From contig NZ_BATP01000051.1 of NCBI RefSeq assembly GCF_000739615.1, positions 50,768 to 114,767 on the forward strand: a stretch of 64,000 nucleotides of DNA. The letters are read 5' to 3'. How positions within the stretch are numbered: position 1 is the stretch's first letter; every line of letters starts with the position of its first letter. The notes beneath the pieces are model-generated. The model did no database searches. It saw only the letters and a program-made list of their open reading frames with translations, and was not told the DNA's origin. This document shows, piece after piece, positions 42,118-49,604 of the stretch. Position numbers and translations under genes: made by a program. The stretch comes from Haloferula sp. BvORR071. GTDB lineage: Bacteria > Verrucomicrobiota > Verrucomicrobiia > Verrucomicrobiales > Akkermansiaceae.

Positions 42118-43326
42118 TCATTGCGCAAAAAAATTGCTGCGGGGGTCCTCCGGCCGATTCCGCCCGGAGATCCGCCGCAGGAGTGACTCGACCGGGCCGC
42201 GGGGGTGGTGGTCGAGCCAGAAGAGGGTGAGGGTGATCTGGATGGTCCAGATGAGGAGGACGACGAGGAGCTGGGTATCGCGGCCGAGGGTGCCGATGAG
42301 GCCGAGGCCCTGGCCGTGGAAGATGAAGGTGGCGAGGAGGGACTGGAGGAGGTAGTTGCTGAGGGCGGTGCGGCCGATGGCGGCGAGGGCATTCGCGGCG
42401 GCGGGGAGCTTGCCGCTGCCGAGCCAGAGTTGGGCGGCGGCGAGGTAGCCGGCAATGGTGGGGAGGCTGGCGAGGGTCATGCCAGTGCTCATGAGCAGGT
42501 AGTGGCCGCCCATCTGAAAGCCAGTGAGAGCCCAAGCGCCGATGGAGAAGGCGGCGATGCCCCAGCCGAGAATGCAGCCGAGGATGGCGATGGGCCAGAG
42601 GTGAGGGGAGCCGCGGGTGGCGGCGGGCCAGCCGCGTTTGACGAGGGCGATGCCGATGAACATGAGGCCGAGGGTCTCGGCGAGGAAGGCGGGGTCGCGC
42701 AGGAATTCACGGGAATCGCGGGCGCGCTGGATACGGGTGTCTGACTGGCCGAGCCAGGGGCCGCGGTAGATCTCCAGCTCGTCGGCGAGGGATTCCGGGT
42801 AGTCGCGGGAGTCGAAGAAGAAGCTCTGGAGATGCAGGGCTTCATGGGTGGTGGAGACGATGGAGCCGGTGAGGAGGATGACGCCGAGGAGTGCGAGGAC
42901 CCTGGGCCCGAGGCGGCGGAAGGGGTAGGCGATGGCACCGCAGATGGCGTAGTGGTAGAGGATATCGCCGGGCCAGATGAGGTAGGCATGGAGCAGGCCT
43001 AACAGGAAGAGCGCGATCATGCGCCGGTAGTGCGAGCTCGCGGGGCGGGCGGCATCGCGGCTCATGAGGAAGATGCCGGCACCGAAGAGGAGGGCGAGGG
43101 TGGAGTAGAACTTGCGCGAACCGAAGATCTCCGTGAGGGCCCAGGCGAGATGGTCGCGCCAGCCCTGGAAGTGATCGTAGGAGGCAGGCCACCAGTAGGC
43201 GCCCGAGGACATGGAGAAGTCGCGGATATTGAGCAGCAGAATGCCGAGGATGGCGATGCCGCGGAAGACATCGAGCTCGGGGATGCGCTGGGGTGGTGGC
43301 GTTTCGGCTGGGGGGAGGGAGGTCAT
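42118..43326 (-). CDS. DUF418 (YeiB-type) integral membrane protein
   Basis: This 402-residue protein has the DUF418 pattern: LDVFRGIAILGILLLNIRDF at the start, FSTLALLFGAG-like (RKFYSTLALLFGAGIFLMS), YRRMIALFLLGLLHAYLIWP, and near the end RTALSNYLLQSLLATFIF and LFWLDHHPRGPVESLLRR. About nine membrane helices are visible. Family members are inner-membrane proteins of unknown transport or acyltransferase-like role; the HGRGP-type loop is kept as HHPRGPVE. It has an internal CTAACA (TGTTAG on the coding strand) near 43000. Confidence 0.82.
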   Translation of the reverse strand: MTSLPPAETPPPQRIPELDVFRGIAILGILLLNIRDFSMSSGAYWWPASYDHFQGWRDHLAWALTEIFGSRKFYSTLALLFGAGIFLMSRDAARPASSHYRRMIALFLLGLLHAYLIWPGDILYHYAICGAIAYPFRRLGPRVLALLGVILLTGSIVSTTHEALHLQSFFFDSRDYPESLADELEIYRGPWLGQSDTRIQRARDSREFLRDPAFLAETLGLMFIGIALVKRGWPAATRGSPHLWPIAILGCILGWGIAAFSIGAWALTGFQMGGHYLLMSTGMTLASLPTIAGYLAAAQLWLGSGKLPAAANALAAIGRTALSNYLLQSLLATFIFHGQGLGLIGTLGRDTQLLVVLLIWTIQITLTLFWLDHHPRGPVESLLRRISGRNRPEDPRSNFFAQ

Positions 43327-43345
43327 TTGGGGAACAGCCGGAGAA

Positions 43346-43391
43346 GGAATTACTAATGACTAAGCACTAATTTTTAAACGAGTCACTGTGG
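43346..43391. repeat. AT-rich repeat, copy 2
   Basis: AATTACTAATGACTAAGCAC followed by TAATTTTTAAACGAGT. Same family as 19435-19470 and 45631-45778. It lies 20 bases upstream of the DUF418 start. Confidence 0.55.
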
Positions 43392-43463
43392 GGAGGAAGG
43401 CAGGGAGACACCACGAATCTGACGAATCGGAGTGGGTGCGCTGAGGACAGGATGCTTTTGTCT

Positions 43464-43730
43464 TCATTGGCGCTGCTCCGGCTTCACGAAGAAGGAGATC
43501 AGGATGAGGATCAGGGCGAGGGAGAGCAGGATGGTGGCGAGGGCACTGTGGAGCACGGGGGCCTCGATGGAGGTGACGGTGGTGGTGGTGTCCTGCTCGG
43601 TGGTCCAAGTATAGGGGCCTTGCCCGCTGTGGGGGAGCTGGGAGCGCCGGAGGTAGAAGGCCATCAGGAGTCCACCGGGAATCGCGGGGACGAGGGCGAG
43701 CAGGCGCAGGATGGTCCGCTTTGAGGGCAT
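43464..43730 (-). CDS. Small two-helix membrane protein
   Basis: This 88-residue protein (ATG at 43730, MPSKRTILRLLALVPAIPGG) has a first membrane helix at about 7-25 and a second at about 64-82 (TILLSLALILILISFFV). Between them is a short Thr-rich extracytoplasmic loop (TTEQDTTTTVTSIEAPVLHS). The in-frame upstream start at 43826 would add a proline/histidine-rich stretch and is less likely. No family is recognised. Confidence 0.5.
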   Translation of the reverse strand: MPSKRTILRLLALVPAIPGGLLMAFYLRRSQLPHSGQGPYTWTTEQDTTTTVTSIEAPVLHSALATILLSLALILILISFFVKPEQRQ

Positions 43731-43954
43731 GTGGCCGTTTTCTATTAGGAGGGTGTGGGCTTGGTGCCAAGGCGCGAAGTCTGAACGAGCTGTGAGGGCA
43801 GGGGCTGTCGGGGGCGGCGGCGGCATTCCGGATAGATAAGAGATCAGGTTTGACGATCTAACATCAGGCTGCTAGAGGGCCACGTTCACTTCCCACTCGG
43901 TCCCGGGTCCCATCACCCTCCGGGATCGTTTTACTCCCACCCTTACAACCAGCC

Positions 43955-44566
43955 ATGAAATCCTTCCGCGCCCTTTTGGGTTTGACGGTTGCTGTCCTCG
44001 CGCTTGCGCAATCGCAGGTCCAGGCCGCCTCCGATATCTTCGTCCGCTTTGTGACCCCGGGGAGCGGGGTGCCCGGCTACACCGGCGATAGCACGAATCT
44101 CACCTTCCCTGGGAGCCAAGGCTGGTTCCAAGTCGAATCGGTCGGCTTGGGGATGGAAAACGTCATCACGATCGGTGGCGCGACGGGTGGCGCCGGGGCT
44201 GGCAAGGCGAGGGCGCTGGAGCTGAGCTGCGTGAAGAGCCCGAACTCCGCGAGCGCGGCCCTGTTCACGTCCTGCGCCATGGGCGGCCATTGGGATGTGA
44301 TGGAGATCGTCTACACCAAGCCAACGGCCGCCACCGGCAAGTCGGAGACCTATCTGAAGGTGGAGCTGAAGCTGGTGCTGGTGTCCAAGCTGGACCTGAA
44401 AGCGAACACAGGTGACGACAAGCCCACGGAAGAGGTGTCGATCGCCTACGGGGCGCAGCGGCTGACCTTCTACGCGGCTCCCACGAGTGGCCCGGGCACG
44501 CCGGTGAAGACCGGTGAGGCAATCTGGAGCTTCGTGCTGAACAAGAACGTCTTCGCGACGAGCTGA
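43955..44566 (+). CDS. Sec-exported Hcp-like protein 1
   Basis: This 203-residue protein has a signal peptide (MKSFRALLGLTVAVLALAQS, cleavage near QVQA). The mature part begins SDIFVRFVTPG and runs SVGLGMENVITIGGATGGAG, then AGKARALELSCVKS, LFTSCAMGGHWDVMEIVYT, ETYLKVELKLVLVSKLDLKA and TEEVSIAYGAQRLTFY. This order (DIF-K, a Gly-rich loop, A-L-C--G, L-I-L--VLVS, TE-VSL-F--I-Y) is that of Hcp, the T6SS tube protein. Normal Hcp has no signal peptide. No T6SS core genes lie in the window. It probably forms a ring or surface assembly outside the cytoplasm. Confidence 0.72.
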   Translation: MKSFRALLGLTVAVLALAQSQVQAASDIFVRFVTPGSGVPGYTGDSTNLTFPGSQGWFQVESVGLGMENVITIGGATGGAGAGKARALELSCVKSPNSASAALFTSCAMGGHWDVMEIVYTKPTAATGKSETYLKVELKLVLVSKLDLKANTGDDKPTEEVSIAYGAQRLTFYAAPTSGPGTPVKTGEAIWSFVLNKNVFATS

Positions 44567-44604
44567 AGCCGCAGCCGCCAATCCACCTACCCACTTCCCA
44601 GGTC

Positions 44605-45612
44605 ATGATCACCAGGATGCTGCGGGCGCTGCGGAAGCATGCACCGGCGATGGCGGGCGCGGCGGTGGCCGTGCTGTGGACCGGCGCGGCGCTGCCGGCG
44701 GCGGGCATCGATGCCTTTCTCAAAATCGAGAGCACGAGCGGGCAGCCCGTGGATACCGATGCGGATCACTCGTGGGTGGAGCTGTTAGGCTTCACGCAGG
44801 GAGTAGAGAGCGAGGTGACGATCGGGGGTGCCACGGGTGGTGCGGGCGCGGGCAAGGTGCAGGGGGAGACCTGCACGCTGAAGCTGGCGCAGGACCGCTC
44901 CCTGGCGAACCTGATAGACGCCTGCACGAAGGGCCAGGCGCGGAATGTGACGCTGCACGTGGTGCGGGAGGAGAGCGGGAAATACCTGATGATGACGGAG
45001 CTGCGCTTCGAGGATGCCTTCGTCTCCGCGGTGAAGTGCTCGATGGCGGAGGGTGCGGAGAAGCCGGTCTTCGACGTGGAGCTGGAGTATGTGAAGGTGA
45101 CGTGGACGGTCGCCTGGTACGAGAACGGGCCGAAGAGCGGGAAGGCGCAGGGAGGCAGCTTTGACTTCGCGCAGGCCCGTTACTTCGGGGTGCCCGGCGC
45201 GGTGCCGGCGCTAGGCGACTATGCCGGTGGCACGACACCGCCGAATCCGGATGCGGATGGCGATGGGATCCCGGATGCGTGGGAGGCCGCGAATGGCATG
45301 AGCGGCTCGAACGCGGCGGATGCCGATCTGGACTTCGACCAGGACGGCCGCGCGAACAAGGAGGAGTATCTGGCGGGGACGAACCCGAACTCGGGCGCAT
45401 CCTTCTTCCGGATGAGCGCGAGCACCGCGGCACCGGGTCAGGTGAGCCTCACTTGGAATAGTGTGGCAGGCAGTTCCTATAAGGTGTGGGCGGCCCAGAC
45501 TCCGGACGGGAGCTATACGCAGGTGGGGACGGTGACTGGTGTCGCGGGTGAGACGAGCTATGCGACGACGCTGGCGAATGGAACCTTCTTCAAGGTGACG
45601 GTGGGAGAGTGA
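44605..45612 (+). CDS. Sec-exported Hcp-like protein 2 fused to a calcium-type repeat
   Basis: This 335-residue protein has a signal peptide (LRKHAPAMAGAAVAVLWTGA, to about residue 33). An Hcp-like domain at about 35-200 follows (DAFLKIESTSGQPV, VESEVTIGGATGGAGAGKVQ, LIDACTKGQARNVTLHVVRE, PVFDVELEYVKVTW). A thrombospondin type 3-like calcium segment at about 213-262 comes next (DADGDGIPDAWEAANG, ADLDFDQDGRANKEEYLAGT). The C-terminal beta domain has RMSASTAAPGQVSLTWNSVA. It lies 38 bases after its paralogue, so the two are likely co-transcribed. The fusion would place a calcium-binding tail on a Hcp-type ring. Confidence 0.72.
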   Translation: MITRMLRALRKHAPAMAGAAVAVLWTGAALPAAGIDAFLKIESTSGQPVDTDADHSWVELLGFTQGVESEVTIGGATGGAGAGKVQGETCTLKLAQDRSLANLIDACTKGQARNVTLHVVREESGKYLMMTELRFEDAFVSAVKCSMAEGAEKPVFDVELEYVKVTWTVAWYENGPKSGKAQGGSFDFAQARYFGVPGAVPALGDYAGGTTPPNPDADGDGIPDAWEAANGMSGSNAADADLDFDQDGRANKEEYLAGTNPNSGASFFRMSASTAAPGQVSLTWNSVAGSSYKVWAAQTPDGSYTQVGTVTGVAGETSYATTLANGTFFKVTVGE

Positions 45613-45630
45613 GGAAAGGCAAACAGCCAA

Positions 45631-45778
45631 TTACTAATTTTTAAGCACTAATTATTAAACGAGTTAGTGTGGAAGAGGGGGGGGCGCATGCGTTGGGCAT
45701 GGCGTCTCGCAGGTGGCGGAGCTTTGATCTCTCCGACACTGATTGGTTTAAAAATTAGTGCTTAGTCATTAGTCATTT
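45631..45778. repeat. AT-rich inverted element, copy 3 (paired)
   Basis: AATTACTAATTTTTAAGCAC at 45631 is matched, inverted, by AAATTAGTGCTTAGTCATTA near 45750-45770, with about 65 bases between arms. Its right end overlaps the stop of the VOC gene (TCATTTCTC). Same family as 19435-19470 and 43346-43391. Confidence 0.6.
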
Positions 45779-46270
45779 CTCTTCCGGCGCTTCAGAAAGC
45801 AGCTTCCTCAGATCAAGCGGCTGGGTGACCATGGCGAGTTCGCCGCCCGGTGTGCGTGGCCATTCTTCCATCGGGCGGTCGCGGTAGAGTTCGACTCCGT
45901 TTTCATCGGGGTCGCGGAGGTAGAGGGCTTCGCTGACGCCGTGGTCGGCGGCACCATCGAGGGGGATGCCGGCCTTTTGCAGGCGGCGCAGGGCATCGGC
46001 GAGGGCGGCGCGATCCGGGTAGAGGATGGCGGTGTGGTAAAGGCCGGCGCTGTGGCGCGGGGCGGGCGGGCCGCCGAGGCTTTCCCAGGTATTCAGGCCG
46101 ATGTGGTGGTGGTAGCCGCCGGCGGAGAGGAAGGCGGCCTGGCTGCCGAAGCGCTGCATGAGCTCGAAGCCGAGAACATCGCGATAGAAGCGCAGCGAGC
46201 GCTCGAGATCGGAGACCTTGAGGTGGACGTGGCCGATGCTGACGGCGGGATCGATGGCTTGCTTGCTCAT
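45773..46270 (-). CDS. VOC family protein (glyoxalase/dioxygenase fold)
   Basis: This 165-residue protein is read from ATG 46270 (MSKQAIDPAVSIGHVHLKVS). It has the VOC pattern: HVHLKVSDLERSLRFYRDVL, then GFELMQRFGSQAAFLSAGGY and the second half with GLYHTAILYPDRAALADALR, ALYLRDPDENGVELYRDRPM. His in the first half, His in GLYHTA and Glu in GVELY are the metal ligands of this fold, so it is probably a metal-dependent dioxygenase, lyase or resistance protein. The exact reaction is not visible. The stop lies in the AT-rich repeat. Confidence 0.8.
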   Translation of the reverse strand: MSKQAIDPAVSIGHVHLKVSDLERSLRFYRDVLGFELMQRFGSQAAFLSAGGYHHHIGLNTWESLGGPPAPRHSAGLYHTAILYPDRAALADALRRLQKAGIPLDGAADHGVSEALYLRDPDENGVELYRDRPMEEWPRTPGGELAMVTQPLDLRKLLSEAPEEK

Positions 46271-46436
46271 GGGGAGATGATGCGGCACGGCGGGAGCTGT
46301 GGCTAATGCCGGATGGTGAGGGTGAGCATGCGTGGGGCGTATGGCGGGGGGCTTTACCCGGCTCGAAACGCGGGGGGGGATTTGGAATCGGCATTTGCTT
46401 TCCACGGGGGAGAAGCGGTGGTATCTGCGATGTGCC

Positions 46437-46868
46437 ATGAACGATCCCTTCACTCCGCCAGCCGTTTCCGAAGTCGTCGCGCCGCCCGCGCCCGCGGAGC
46501 TGGGTGTGGTCTCCAGCGAGGAGAAGATGTGGGCCACGATCGCGCACTTGTCCGCGCTGACCGGCTGGATTACGGGCTTCGGCTACATCGCGGGGCCGCT
46601 GATCGTGTACTTGGTGAAGAAGGATACGATGCCCTTTGCCGCCAAGGAGGCGAAGGAAGCGCTCAATTTCAATATCACTTGGCTGGGGATCACTATCATC
46701 TTCGCGGTCGTTACCTTCGTGCTCTCACTCTTCGTCATCGGGCTCTTGCTGATCCCGATACTGATCGCCATACCCGTGGTGATGACGGTGCTGAGCATCG
46801 TCGGCGGGCTGCGTGCGAATGAAGGGAGGTCCTACCGGTATCCGCTGACGCTGCGGTTGATCGATTGA
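46437..46868 (+). CDS. DUF4870 membrane protein
   Basis: This 143-residue protein (MNDPFTPPAVSEVVAPPAPA start, then EEKMWATIAHLSALTGWITG) is typical of DUF4870 proteins: a short proline-rich N-tail, then helices in FGYIAGPLIVYLVKKDTMPF and ALNFNITWLGITIIFAVVTF. The K-D-MPFA-KEAKEALNFNI segment is diagnostic. Members are small membrane proteins of unknown role. The start at 46437 is preferred over 46332 because it opens directly into this family N-terminus. The stop is 68 bases before the P-loop kinase gene. Confidence 0.8.
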   Translation: MNDPFTPPAVSEVVAPPAPAELGVVSSEEKMWATIAHLSALTGWITGFGYIAGPLIVYLVKKDTMPFAAKEAKEALNFNITWLGITIIFAVVTFVLSLFVIGLLLIPILIAIPVVMTVLSIVGGLRANEGRSYRYPLTLRLID

Positions 46869-46933
46869 GATGGTCAGGTGGCATTGGTCATTGGTCATTG
46901 GTCGCGATTTTTTAGGTTGGTTCGTTTGGTCGA

Positions 46934-47473
46934 ATGACCGATGACCATTGGCCGGTGACTCATGCCTTCCATGCCTGCCATATCGTGAGCGGTCCCGCAG
47001 GCGCGGGGAAGAGTGTGTATGCGCGGCGGCTGGCGGCGGAGCTGGGCGCTTGCCTGATCGATAGCGATACGGCGACGGAGCGGTTGGTGCGCGCGGGCCT
47101 GGCGCTGGCGGGGATGGATCCGGATGACCGGGATTCACCGGCCTACAAGCGGGTGTATCGCGATGCGGTGTATGAGGCGATGTATGATCTGGCGGTGGCG
47201 AATCTGCCGCAGGTGCCGGTGGTGCTGGCGGGGCCCTTCACGCGGGAGGGTGGTGAGGCGGATTGGCCGGAGCGGATGACGCGGCGGCTGGGGGTGGCGC
47301 CGCGGATGCACTTCGTGTGGTGCACGCCGGAGTTGAGACGGGAGCGGATGATCGCGCGAGGGGAGGAGCGGGACCGGCCGAAGTTGTTAGACTGGGCGAC
47401 GTATATCGCGCAGTGCCGGGAGGAGCGGCCGGTGTGGGAGTGTGTGTTTGTGGATTCGGGGGAAGAGGCTTAG
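46934..47473 (+). CDS. P-loop kinase (AAA_33 type)
   Basis: This 179-residue protein starts MTDDHWPVTHAFHACHIVSG with Walker A GPAGAGKSVYARRLAAELG at about 20-38, LIDSDTATERLV (Walker B-like region) and REGGEADWPERMTRR. The RRERMIARGEERDRPKLLDW segment is the lid with conserved Arg. This is the plan of the small predicted-kinase families. The substrate is not known. It carries an in-frame TTA codon in a TGTTAG word near the end. Confidence 0.7.
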   Translation: MTDDHWPVTHAFHACHIVSGPAGAGKSVYARRLAAELGACLIDSDTATERLVRAGLALAGMDPDDRDSPAYKRVYRDAVYEAMYDLAVANLPQVPVVLAGPFTREGGEADWPERMTRRLGVAPRMHFVWCTPELRRERMIARGEERDRPKLLDWATYIAQCREERPVWECVFVDSGEEA

Positions 47474-47557
47474 GCGTGCCTTTTTTGGGGTGCTCTGCTT
47501 CGCGATCGATGATGTCATTTGCGGCTGCGCGCAAAGGGGGGCGCTGAGAGGAAAAGA

Positions 47558-48676
47558 TCAGTGGCTGGTGCTTCGGTCCCTTCCCACGAGTTCGCGGTAT
47601 ACCGCCAAGGTCCCTTCGAGCATGCGCGCGAGGGTGAAGGGATGCTTGTTCGGCACCTGCGGGGGATCGTCTAACAAGCCGCGCACGATGGCAGTCGCGC
47701 GCTCGGGATCGTTCGGGGTGATGCAGCCGGCGGGGTAGAGCAGGCGGAGTTGTTCGCCGACGCCGCCGTGGTCGTAGCCGGCGACGGGGATGCCGAGGCC
47801 GAGCGCTTCCAGGGTGGTGCGGCCGAAGGACTCGGGCTGGGTGGTGAGGGAGAGGACGATGGTGGAGATGGCGAGGATCTCGCGCAGGTCGGAGCGGCCG
47901 CCGGTGAAGGTGACCTTGTCCAGCAGGCCCTCGGCCTTGAAAAGCTCCTTGATCTCATCGAGGTAGGCGGCCTTGCGCGGGTGGGCACCACCGGCGATGA
48001 CGCCGTGGATGCTGGGATCGCCGGCGAGTGAATTGAGGATGATGGCGAAGTCCTCGTGCCCCTTCAGGCGGGTGATGCGGCCGGGCAGGGTGATCAGGCG
48101 CTTGCCGCGGGTCTCGGGGAACTGGCGGTGGAAGTCCTCGCGCCACTCGGCCGTGGGCCGGAAGCCGTGCGGATACTCGGCGGGATCAATGCCGCGGTGG
48201 ATGACGCGCAGCTTGTTTTCCGTGCAGCGCGGGTAGTGCTTGAGCACGTGCTCGCGGATGCTTTCGGAGACGCAGATGACCCGCTCGCCGCAGGTCATGA
48301 TCTCGGAGTAGCGGTTCACGGAATTGAAGCCGTGCACGGTGGTGATCAGGCGCGGGCGGCTGGTGGGATCCATGCTATTCCATGCGAACCAGGCGAGCCA
48401 GGCGGGCACGCGGGAGCGCAGATGGATGATGTCCGGGTCTTCCTCAGTGAAGAGCTTCCGCAACTTCGGGATTTGTAGTAGCGAGCTGAAGCGCTTGCGC
48501 CCGACGGGCATGGTGATGTGGCGGGTGCCGCAGGCCTCGAGCTGGCGGACCATCTTGCCACCGCCGGAGACGACGATCGATTCGTGGCCGAGGGAGCCAA
48601 GGAATTGGGCAAGCTCCAGGGTGCCGCGCTCGACGCCGCCGGACTCCATTTCGGGGATTATCTGGAGGACTTTCAT
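47558..48676 (-). CDS. GT4-family glycosyltransferase
   Basis: This 372-residue protein (MKVLQIIPEMESGGVERGTL) has the GT-B layout: an N-terminal Gly-rich IPEMESGGVERGTLELA and the C-terminal donor site with GHEDFAIILNSLAG, RILP/GRITRLKG-type donor motif (LPGRITRLKGHEDF) and PESFGRTTLEALGLGIPVAG, the E-x7-E region for UDP/GDP-sugar binding. It should add a sugar to an envelope lipid or polysaccharide. It is the last gene of a minus-strand operon and starts one base before the preceding gene's stop. The start at 48676 is chosen because the upstream residues are not GT-like. Confidence 0.85.
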   Translation of the reverse strand: MKVLQIIPEMESGGVERGTLELAQFLGSLGHESIVVSGGGKMVRQLEACGTRHITMPVGRKRFSSLLQIPKLRKLFTEEDPDIIHLRSRVPAWLAWFAWNSMDPTSRPRLITTVHGFNSVNRYSEIMTCGERVICVSESIREHVLKHYPRCTENKLRVIHRGIDPAEYPHGFRPTAEWREDFHRQFPETRGKRLITLPGRITRLKGHEDFAIILNSLAGDPSIHGVIAGGAHPRKAAYLDEIKELFKAEGLLDKVTFTGGRSDLREILAISTIVLSLTTQPESFGRTTLEALGLGIPVAGYDHGGVGEQLRLLYPAGCITPNDPERATAIVRGLLDDPPQVPNKHPFTLARMLEGTLAVYRELVGRDRSTSH

Positions 48677-48677
48677 C

Positions 48678-49604
48678 TCAGCGCTTGGGTAAAAGTTTCT
48701 CCAAGACGATCGCCGCGCAACGGTCGGCTTCACGCAGGATCTGTGGCGACGGGGCGAGGGGGAACTGCGGCGCCCAATCGGAATAGCGGGTGACGTAGCC
48801 CTCCGCGGCGAGGCGGGCGATGCCGCGGGCGACGCGGCCGCCTTTCTTCTTCGCGCTGAGCGGGGGAACGGGCAGTAGGCCGACGCGTGCCCCGCTACTA
48901 AGGGCTTCGTAGATCATGGAGACGCTTTCCTCCGTGACCCAGGCTTCCGTGCACTTGGCGAGATGTTCGCCGACCCAAGCGGGGCCGGTCTCCGTGTGCG
49001 GATGGCAGGCGATGCCGGGGACTGCAGCGGCCAATGCTTCCAAGCTGCCCTGCGGGGAACGCCGGGAATCAGTGGCGGTCCAAGTGCTGGCGGGCTTGGC
49101 GCTGACGATCGCCTTCAGGGCATCGATCACCGCAGGGCCATCCCAACCGTAGTTGGAAGAAGGTCCGCCCAAGAGGATGACGCCGCCGCTGCGCTCGCCC
49201 TCGCCAGGCGGCGGCACGCGATTGAGCGCGCCGCGGGTGGCGATGACATTCTCCGGCAGCTTGGCCATGCTGAGATCGTGCTCCGGGATCAGGCAGAGAT
49301 CGAAGAGTGCGGCGGGCAGCGTGGGCTTCATGAGCACCACGCAAGGCACATTGTAGCGTCGCGCGAGGGCGAGCAGCGCGGGATGCGTGGCGTGGCCGGC
49401 GCCGATGAGAAGCTGCGGGCGATGCAACGAGGAACTCTCCTGCCATGCCGTGCGGAAACGGGTGATAGTACCCTTCACCTCGCCAAGCGCGAGCGTGGAA
49501 ACCTTCACCGGGCGCAGGCGGCCCAGGGCCTGGGCGAGACCGATCGATTGGTTCTCATGGCCCGGCTTGCCATCGGACAGGATCTGGATTTCCAGCGGCT
49601 TCAT
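48678..49604 (-). CDS. ELM1-like (DUF1022) GT-B-type protein
   Basis: This 308-residue protein starts MKPLEIQILSDGKPGHENQS, then has RPQLLIGAGHATHPALLALA, LCLIPEHDLSMAKLPENVIA and TRGALNRVPPPGEGERSGG followed by VILLGGPSSNYGWDG. This is the bacterial ELM1 family (mitochondrial fission ELM1-like in plants), thought to be sugar-transferase-like. Gene order (between an acyltransferase and a GT4 enzyme) argues for a role in lipid A or glycolipid assembly. Its start overlaps the acyltransferase stop in an ATGA, so translation is coupled. Confidence 0.82.
   Translation of the reverse strand: MKPLEIQILSDGKPGHENQSIGLAQALGRLRPVKVSTLALGEVKGTITRFRTAWQESSSLHRPQLLIGAGHATHPALLALARRYNVPCVVLMKPTLPAALFDLCLIPEHDLSMAKLPENVIATRGALNRVPPPGEGERSGGVILLGGPSSNYGWDGPAVIDALKAIVSAKPASTWTATDSRRSPQGSLEALAAAVPGIACHPHTETGPAWVGEHLAKCTEAWVTEESVSMIYEALSSGARVGLLPVPPLSAKKKGGRVARGIARLAAEGYVTRYSDWAPQFPLAPSPQILREADRCAAIVLEKLLPKR

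Noticed and set aside
43955..45612. Type VI secretion system locus
   Set aside because: Only Hcp-like proteins are present, both with signal peptides. No TssB, TssC, VgrG, ClpV or membrane-complex gene is in the window.
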